NCBI GenBank assembly: GCA_002315995.1
Contig: DCHN01000074.1
Coordinates: forward strand, 1 to 20,713
Origin: Bacteroidales bacterium UBA1751
Lineage (GTDB): Bacteria; Bacteroidota; Bacteroidia; Bacteroidales; UBA932
DNA length: 20,713 bases
Direction of reading: 5' to 3'
Part shown: positions 15,170 to 20,713 of the stretch, one piece after another
How positions within the stretch are numbered: the first letter of the stretch is position 1
Layout of the letters: every line of letters begins with the position of its first letter
The notes under the pieces: model-generated
The model's database searches: none
What the model saw: the letters and a program-made list of their open reading frames with translations, nothing else
Told to the model about the DNA's origin: nothing
Program-made: the position numbers and the translations under genes

Positions 15170-17920
15170 CTAGCAGACTACGTTAATGATCTTTCCTGGA
15201 ACGACAATGAGTTTCTTGATGCTTTTGCCCTCGAGCCACTTTGCGCTGTTCTCATTCTCAAGAACTGCTTTCATGGCACTCTCCTGGTCAAGAGTTTTTG
15301 GAAGTTCAATCTTGAATCTCATCTTTCCGTTGAAAGAAACAGGGTATTCAAAGGAGTCCTCCCTTGTATACTCCTCCCTGTACTCAGGGAATGAAGTTGT
15401 GCTTATGCTCTCGGTGTGTCCTGCGAGTGACCACAACTCTTCACAGATGTGTGGAGCAAATGGTGAAAGCAGAATTGTGAAACTCTCCAATATGCTTCTG
15501 TTGTTACACTTGAGGCTCTGAAGGTCATTCAGTGCAATCATGAATGCGCTCACAGAGGTGTTGAATGAGAATGCCTCAATGTCATCACCCACCTTCTTTA
15601 TGAGTTTATGGAGTACCTTGAGTTCTGCTGCGCTTGGCTGTGCATCGGAAAGTGTGAATGTGTCGTTTACAAAGAACATTCTCCAGAACTTGCGGAGGAA
15701 TCTGTTCACACCGTCAATTCCCTTGGTATCCCAAGGCTTGGAGGCCTCAAGAGGGCCGAGGAACATCTCGTACAGACGCAGGGTGTCAGCACCGTAGTCG
15801 TTGCAGATGTTGTCTGGGTTAACTACGTTGAACATGCTCTTGCTCATCTTCTCTACAGCCCATCCGCAGATATACTCTCCATTCTCAAGAATGAATTCGG
15901 CACTCTTGTATTCAGGCATCCAGTTCTTGAAGGCCTCAATGTCGAGATGGTCTGCATTCACTATGTTCACGTTCACGTGAATCTCAGTGGTATCGTATTT
16001 ATCCTTGAGTCCGTATGATACAAAGGTATTTGTATCCTTGATTCTGTATACGAAGTTTGAACGTCCCTGAATCATACCCTGGTTTATGAGCTTTTTGAAT
16101 GGCTCAATCTCTGTAACGTAACCAAGGTCGTAAAGGAACTTGTTCCAGAATCTTGAATATATGAGGTGGCCTGTGGCATGTTCTGTTCCACCTATGTAGA
16201 GGTCAACGTTTCTCCAGTATGCATCAACATCCTTGTTCACAAGGGCATTGCTGTTGTGAGGATCCATATATCTCAAATAATAGGCGCTGCTGCCGGCGAA
16301 TCCGGGCATTGTACTGGTTTCAAGAGGGTACCCGTTGTATGACCAATCCTTTGCCCTTGCCAATGGCGGTTCACCGCTCTCTGTAGGGAGGAACTTGTCA
16401 ACTTCAGGGAGGGTAACAGGAAGATCCTTTTCGTCAACCGGGGTAGGAATTCCATTCTTGTAGTATATAGGGAAAGGTTCGCCCCAATATCTCTGGCGTG
16501 AGAAAATTGCATCCCTGAGTCGGAAGTTTATCTTGCGTTTTCCAATACCTCTCTTTTCCACCTCGTCAATGGCTGCAGGAATAGCCTCCTTTACGCTCAT
16601 TCCGGTAAGGAAGCCTGAGTTTATCATTGTCCCCTCCTTGGCATCAAAGCTGCTCTCGCTCACATCGCATCCCTCAATGAGAGGTATGATTGGAAGGTTG
16701 AATCTCTTTGCAAAGGCCCAGTCTCTGCTGTCGTGTGCAGGAACCGCCATTATGGCGCCTGTACCGTATCCGCTGAGAACATAGTCGCTGATCCATACAG
16801 GAACCTTGTCACCGGTGAAAGGGTTGATTCCGTAGGAGCCTGTGAAGACTCCTGTAACCTTTCTGGTCTCGGCAATTCTCTCCCTCTCGGTCTTCTTCTT
16901 GGTCTGGGCAATATACTCATCAACGGCAGCCTTGCATTCAGGTGTTGTAAGGCGCTCAACCCACTCGCTTTCAGGTGCAAGAACCATGAATGTAACTCCA
17001 AATATTGTGTCGGCCCTGGTGGTGAATATCTTCACATCCCATTTGCCTACCTTGAAGATCATCTCGGCACCCTGGGAGCGTCCTATCCAGTTGCGTTGCA
17101 TATCCTTGAGAGAATCGGTCCAGTCAAGAGACTCCATATCATCGAGAAGCCTCTGGGCATATGCTGAAACTCTGAGCTGCCACTGCTTCATCTTCTTCTG
17201 CTCAACAGGGAAGCCGCCTCTAACTGAAACGCCCTCTTTGACCTCGTCATTGGCAAGAACGGTTCCCAGCTTCGGACACCAGTTCACCGATGTCTCACCC
17301 TGGTATGCTATTCTGTATCTCATAAGGGCATCGCTCTTCTCCTGCTCACTGAAACCCTTCCACTGATCTGCAGTGAAAACGGCACCCTCGCTGCATGCTG
17401 CATTTACATTTGCATTACCCTCCTTTTCAAATATTGCAACAAGATCCTCAATTGGCTCGGCCTTGCAGGTTGCATTGTTGTACCAATGGCCGAACATCTT
17501 TATGAATGCCCATTGTGTCCATTTGTAGTATTCAGGATCACAGGTTCTCACCTCACGACTCCAGTCGTATGAGAAGCCTATGCGGTCCATCTGACTGCGG
17601 TATCTGTTTATGTTCTCCTCCGTTGTCTTTGCAGGGTGCTGCCCGGTTTGAATTGCGTACTGCTCTGCCGGGAGACCGAATGCGTCATATCCCATAGGGT
17701 GAAGGACATTGAATCCCTTCAATCTTTTGAAACGGCTGTAGATGTCACTTGCAATATATCCTAGCGGATGGCCAACGTGTAGACCTGCACCTGATGGGTA
17801 TGGGAACATGTCAAGCACATAGTATTTGGGTTTGGATGCATCCTCCTTTACCTGGAAGGTTTTTCCGGCTGCCCACTGGCTCTGCCACTTCTTCTCAATC
17901 TCCTTAAAATTGTAATCCAT
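15170..17920 (-). CDS. leuS: Leucine--tRNA ligase
   Basis: A 916-residue class I aminoacyl-tRNA synthetase that charges tRNA-Leu. The ATP-binding HIGH motif appears as HVGH (residues 48-51) after PYPSGAGL. The editing domain contains GTGAIMAVPAHDSRDWAFA, and the second catalytic motif KMSKS is at 691-695. The anticodon-binding domain closes the protein, with SPFAPHICEELW inside it. I start at ATG 17920 (MDYNFKEIEKKW), which matches the usual Bacteroidales N-terminus; an in-frame ATG at 17944 would add eight residues and cannot be excluded. The YitT gene follows after three bases. Confidence 0.97.
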   Translation of the reverse strand: MDYNFKEIEKKWQSQWAAGKTFQVKEDASKPKYYVLDMFPYPSGAGLHVGHPLGYIASDIYSRFKRLKGFNVLHPMGYDAFGLPAEQYAIQTGQHPAKTTEENINRYRSQMDRIGFSYDWSREVRTCDPEYYKWTQWAFIKMFGHWYNNATCKAEPIEDLVAIFEKEGNANVNAACSEGAVFTADQWKGFSEQEKSDALMRYRIAYQGETSVNWCPKLGTVLANDEVKEGVSVRGGFPVEQKKMKQWQLRVSAYAQRLLDDMESLDWTDSLKDMQRNWIGRSQGAEMIFKVGKWDVKIFTTRADTIFGVTFMVLAPESEWVERLTTPECKAAVDEYIAQTKKKTERERIAETRKVTGVFTGSYGINPFTGDKVPVWISDYVLSGYGTGAIMAVPAHDSRDWAFAKRFNLPIIPLIEGCDVSESSFDAKEGTMINSGFLTGMSVKEAIPAAIDEVEKRGIGKRKINFRLRDAIFSRQRYWGEPFPIYYKNGIPTPVDEKDLPVTLPEVDKFLPTESGEPPLARAKDWSYNGYPLETSTMPGFAGSSAYYLRYMDPHNSNALVNKDVDAYWRNVDLYIGGTEHATGHLIYSRFWNKFLYDLGYVTEIEPFKKLINQGMIQGRSNFVYRIKDTNTFVSYGLKDKYDTTEIHVNVNIVNADHLDIEAFKNWMPEYKSAEFILENGEYICGWAVEKMSKSMFNVVNPDNICNDYGADTLRLYEMFLGPLEASKPWDTKGIDGVNRFLRKFWRMFFVNDTFTLSDAQPSAAELKVLHKLIKKVGDDIEAFSFNTSVSAFMIALNDLQSLKCNNRSILESFTILLSPFAPHICEELWSLAGHTESISTTSFPEYREEYTREDSFEYPVSFNGKMRFKIELPKTLDQESAMKAVLENENSAKWLEGKSIKKLIVVPGKIINVVC

Positions 17921-17990
17921 ATAATAGTTTATTTTTATTCTCATTTATTGCCGTCTGTTGCATTGTTGCGGCTTTGGTCGGCACAAGCTG

Positions 17991-18018
17991 CAAAGGTATG
18001 AAAAATTATTTCTTCAAG
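17991..18018 (-). promoter_or_regulatory. Promoter of leuS
   Basis: A perfect -7 box TACCTTTG lies on the - strand at 17998-17991, directly after the stop of the upstream fusion gene. The best -33 candidate (CTTG, 18018-18015) is only 16 bases away, so the upstream element is weak. Initiation near 17984 gives a leader of about 64 bases to ATG 17920. Confidence 0.55.
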
Positions 18019-20396
18019 CCGAATTTACCTTTCTTGCGCAGGCGGAAGTCAACGTTCACGCTGGTTCTCACCCTTACTTTCTCCCGGTTTAGAACTGCAG
18101 GTTTCCATTTAGGAGATGCCGAGATGACCTTGACCACCTCAGTGTCAATATCTTCGCTCACTCCGCGCACAATTTTCACATTGCTTACCTTTCCATCCTT
18201 TTCAATTACGAATTCAGCGGTAACCCTGCCCGAATCGCCATTGCGCAGGGCACTTTCAGGGAACTTGACATAAGGGTAAACCCATTTCTCCAGGAACTGA
18301 ATCTCGTCGGAGTGCAGGTATGATGCAGGTGTGTCAACCTCATGCTGTGTATATATGCGGCCACGGGTATCTTCGCTGGCAACAGGTTCGTAGCTCTGAT
18401 CCTTTATGCTCTTGAGTTTCTGGTCCCTTTCGCTTACAGCCTGGGCCAGGGAGTATGTGAATTGCGCAATACCCTCCATTTGCTGGTAGTCGAGTTTCCC
18501 TGGTACATCACGGGTGGTCATGAAATCCCTGTGCATTCCTGTTGTTATGAGCACTACCGGAATTCCGCTGCTGTGGAAATTCCTGTGGTCGGACTGCATA
18601 TCAATGCTGATGCTCTTTGGTTCGAGCACGGCGCCCATCTCCTTTATTTGGTCAACTATTTTGTTGAGCTCCCAGTTCACTACACCGGTGAATATGCTGA
18701 ACTCATTATTGGCTGCCGAACCGCTTGCATAGCTCTGCATGCTTCTTCCAACCATATTCAGGTCAATCATAAGGGTTATGTTTCCAACCTGGCCGAAGGA
18801 GCGGTTCAGGAAGTACCAGCTTCCTGCCTGGTTCTGACATCCTGCTCCAAAGAATGCAACAATTACCGAGCGTCTGAACATGATGCGGCTGCACTCTATT
18901 TCCCTGGCAAGTTCAATGAGCATTGCCGTTCCTGAGGCATTGGCATCGGCTCCGGGGAAAATCTCCGTACGTGGTTTCCCGTTGACATCAATGGTGTTCA
19001 CTCCAACATTGTCATAGTGAGCTCCAATAAGAATATATTCATCTTTCAGTGCGGGGTCGGTTCCTTCAATAATTGCAACTATATTCCTTGAATGAATGGT
19101 GTCCTTCACATTCTCCTCGAACCCGGGCAGCTGGTTTGCGGTGAGAAGAAAATCATCGCCGTTTCTCGGGGTTATTGGAGTTACGCCATACTCCACAAGT
19201 TTGTCGTATATGTAGTGTGCCGCTGCAAGTTCTCCACTGCTTCCGGCAGCTCTTCCCATAAGGGTGTCGTTGCAGAGGAACTCAACGTGATGTTTGAATC
19301 TTGGAGCAAGTCCTCCCTCAACTCCCTGCATGAACTGGCACCAGCCTGGAACAAGGCTCATACAGGCGAGCAGAAGTGTAAGAACCATAGGAAGCATCTT
19401 CTCCTCAAACGCCTTAACAATTCTCCCAACCAGCGGATGGCGTACAATATCCTCCTTTGTGAACTGTACGGTTGCAATTCCCTTTATGCCCTTCAGCAGT
19501 TCCAGAGCTTTGGCAAGCCCTGAATCAGCCTTGTTGGGCAGGTCAATTTGTGTAGTGTCACCGGTAATGATGAATTTTGCATTGTTTCCCATTCTGGTGA
19601 GGAACATCTTTATTTGTGAAAGGCTTGTATTCTGTGCCTCGTCAAGAATTACAAAGGCGTTTTCAAGAGTGCGGCCTCTCATATATGCCAAAGGGGCTAT
19701 TTGAATGGTTCCATCACTCATAAGCGATTTGAGTTTCTGCGGTGGAATCATGTCAATTAGCGCGTCATACAGTGGCTGGAGATATGGGTCAAGCTTGTCC
19801 TTCATATCTCCCGGAAGGAACCCGAGTTTTTCGCCTGCTTCAACGGCTGGCCTTGTGAGAATGATTCTTCTCACCTCCTTGTTCTTCAGGGCCCTTACGG
19901 CAAGAGCAATGGCTACATAAGTCTTTCCTGTTCCTGCAGGTCCTACGGCAAAGAGAAGGTCATTTTTGGTATACTGCTCAACGAACTTCACCTGGTTCTT
20001 TGTACGTGCCTTTATTGTGCGGCCCTCGTTGGCATACCCTATGATATGTTCATCGTCAGAATTACCGGTGGAATCACACTCCTTTTTATCTGAACCTTCA
20101 GCTGCCACCGGCATCATATCCCTTACATTGAAGAGGGTCTCATCAATATCATCTTCCGACAGTTTGCGCTTGCGCATCCTGGTGGCAATGAGGTCATTCA
20201 CAGCTTTTTCAAAGGTGAGCACACTCTCCTGGTCACCTTTCGCTTTTATTACAGATCCTCTGGCTATGACCCTGAGGGTTGGAAATCCGGCCATAAGTTT
20301 ATAGAGAAGGTTGTTGTTCACTCCAAGAATATCAACCGGATCTATGGCGCCCAGTTCAATACTCTTCTCAATCTCTTTGATTACTCTCTTTGCCAT
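18006..20396 (-). CDS. PhoH ATPase – M28 pseudo-peptidase – TonB C-terminal domain fusion
   Basis: A 796-residue frame with three parts. Residues 1-333 are a complete PhoH-like protein: an N-terminal KH-like region, Walker A GPAGTGKT (152-159), LGFLPGDMKDK, and Walker B ILDEAQNT (D252, E253). This is a cytosolic RNA-linked ATPase, and it ends where ordinary PhoH proteins end (EDIVRHPLVGRI). Residues 334-350 (MLPMVLTLLLACMSLVP) are a signal-peptide-like stretch. About 365-655 is an M28 aminopeptidase fold, and about 700-787 a TonB C-terminal domain (GRVTAEFVIEKDGKV, SPKWKPA). The M28 part keeps HYD (460-462) but lacks the other ligands. PhoH belongs in the cytoplasm and the rest in the periplasm, so one polypeptide is puzzling. 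An ATG at 19397, after GAGGAG, could start a separate 463-residue protein. The gene starts three bases after the CapA-like stop codon. Confidence 0.85.
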   Translation of the reverse strand: MAKRVIKEIEKSIELGAIDPVDILGVNNNLLYKLMAGFPTLRVIARGSVIKAKGDQESVLTFEKAVNDLIATRMRKRKLSEDDIDETLFNVRDMMPVAAEGSDKKECDSTGNSDDEHIIGYANEGRTIKARTKNQVKFVEQYTKNDLLFAVGPAGTGKTYVAIALAVRALKNKEVRRIILTRPAVEAGEKLGFLPGDMKDKLDPYLQPLYDALIDMIPPQKLKSLMSDGTIQIAPLAYMRGRTLENAFVILDEAQNTSLSQIKMFLTRMGNNAKFIITGDTTQIDLPNKADSGLAKALELLKGIKGIATVQFTKEDIVRHPLVGRIVKAFEEKMLPMVLTLLLACMSLVPGWCQFMQGVEGGLAPRFKHHVEFLCNDTLMGRAAGSSGELAAAHYIYDKLVEYGVTPITPRNGDDFLLTANQLPGFEENVKDTIHSRNIVAIIEGTDPALKDEYILIGAHYDNVGVNTIDVNGKPRTEIFPGADANASGTAMLIELAREIECSRIMFRRSVIVAFFGAGCQNQAGSWYFLNRSFGQVGNITLMIDLNMVGRSMQSYASGSAANNEFSIFTGVVNWELNKIVDQIKEMGAVLEPKSISIDMQSDHRNFHSSGIPVVLITTGMHRDFMTTRDVPGKLDYQQMEGIAQFTYSLAQAVSERDQKLKSIKDQSYEPVASEDTRGRIYTQHEVDTPASYLHSDEIQFLEKWVYPYVKFPESALRNGDSGRVTAEFVIEKDGKVSNVKIVRGVSEDIDTEVVKVISASPKWKPAVLNREKVRVRTSVNVDFRLRKKGKFGLKK
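19344..19397 (-). other. Signal-peptide-like junction between PhoH and M28 parts
   Basis: This segment encodes residues 334-351 of the fusion: methionine, a run of hydrophobic residues with a lipobox-like LLAC, then small residues. Methionine codons at 19397 and 19388 lie 3 and 12 bases after a GAGGAG, so internal translation start is possible. No stop codon separates the parts in this frame. Confidence 0.6.
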
Positions 20397-20399
20397 TTA

Positions 20400-20713
20400 T
20401 TACAGATGTAGATTTTTAGAAACTGTCTCTTTGCATTTGATGTACCGGCTGTATTTCTCCCTGTTGGGGTGGTCAATCAGCTTTGATACCGGTACTACCG
20501 TATAATCATTTTCAAACTCCCCTTTCTTGAAGCACCAGAGCCATTCCCATTCAGGTTCAAGCAATCTGCATGCTCCCGTAAAGAGGTTCTTTTCAACTCT
20601 TATTGAAACCATAAGCTCCAGCCTGGTATAGAGCGGATCATTCTGGTTCGATATATAGTTTCCAAGCGAGTAGAAGCAAATGCCCTCCTCTCCTGAAATA
20701 ACTGCATCCTGCG
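20400..20713 (-). CDS. CapA family protein, C-terminal end (5' partial)
   Basis: The frame is open to the right edge of the window, so the visible 103 residues are the C-terminus of a longer protein. The stretch GICFYSLGNYISNQ is the typical late motif of the CapA/poly-gamma-glutamate capsule family, which has a metallophosphatase-like fold. In an ATG-only view just the last 70 residues would be called, but the motif lies upstream of that ATG, so that start (20612) is internal. The PhoH fusion begins three bases after the stop, which indicates one operon. The role (capsule-like polymer or another envelope function) is not decided by this fragment. Confidence 0.75.
   Translation of the reverse strand, partial: QDAVISGEEGICFYSLGNYISNQNDPLYTRLELMVSIRVEKNLFTGACRLLEPEWEWLWCFKKGEFENDYTVVPVSKLIDHPNREKYSRYIKCKETVSKNLHL

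Noticed and set aside
17921..17944. ATG at 17944 as the leuS start
   Set aside because: It would add eight residues before the conserved MDYNFKEIE start; not impossible, but less likely.
18342..18935. 197-codon open frame on the + strand inside the fusion gene
   Set aside because: It lies entirely opposite the M28-like region, which has clear family motifs; the frame has no recognisable domain.

Overview
The window reads as a stretch of a Bacteroidota chromosome, most likely order Bacteroidales. Several gene starts are preceded by the promoter form typical of this phylum (TTTG, about 20 bases, TAnnTTTG). The S16, LeuRS, EttA, PhoH, PMCA-type ATPase and tandem YitT proteins also look Bacteroidales-like. 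Base composition and codon use look even throughout, and I see no insertion sequence, phage gene, tRNA, rRNA or CRISPR array. I cannot name a genus from the sequence alone.

Layout, left to right. (1) 1-3977, + strand: a 5'-cut secreted zinc metallopeptidase-like protein with a beta-propeller and a probable outer-membrane barrel, followed two bases later by a PrsW-family membrane protease. (2) 3989-7587, - strand: a PMCA-type calcium ATPase and, 11 bases downstream, a small kinase of the aminoglycoside/choline phosphotransferase fold. (3) 7647-9759, + strand: rpsP with its own promoter and terminator, then a promoter driving a MacB/LolD-type ABC ATPase and a PduO-type cobalamin adenosyltransferase. 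(4) 9778-13098, - strand: a membrane-anchored AraC-type regulator, an overlapping smaller AraC-like protein, and ettA, whose promoter lies inside the end of the small regulator gene. (5) 13204-17920, - strand: leuS followed closely by two tandem YitT-family membrane proteins; the second has its own promoter and a strong leader hairpin. (6) 18006-20713, - strand: the 3' end of a CapA-family gene and, three bases downstream, a very unusual long gene.

The most notable item is that long gene (18006-20396). It joins in one frame a complete PhoH ATPase (cytoplasmic, RNA-linked), a short signal-peptide-like hydrophobic stretch, an M28-type peptidase domain and a TonB C-terminal domain. The M28 domain has lost almost every metal ligand and the catalytic glutamate: of the ligands expected for the family only the histidine of the HYD motif is left. 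It therefore looks like a pseudo-peptidase built into an envelope protein. The fusion itself may be real, may be two cistrons with internal initiation, or may come from one lost base that removed the PhoH stop codon.

Most other genes are housekeeping (translation: rpsP, leuS, ettA; ion transport; cofactor activation). Secondary points of interest are the two-protease operon at the left edge, the overlapping AraC pair, the reuse of a terminator T-tract as a promoter -33 box after rpsP, and two clean inverted repeats around the YitT genes.
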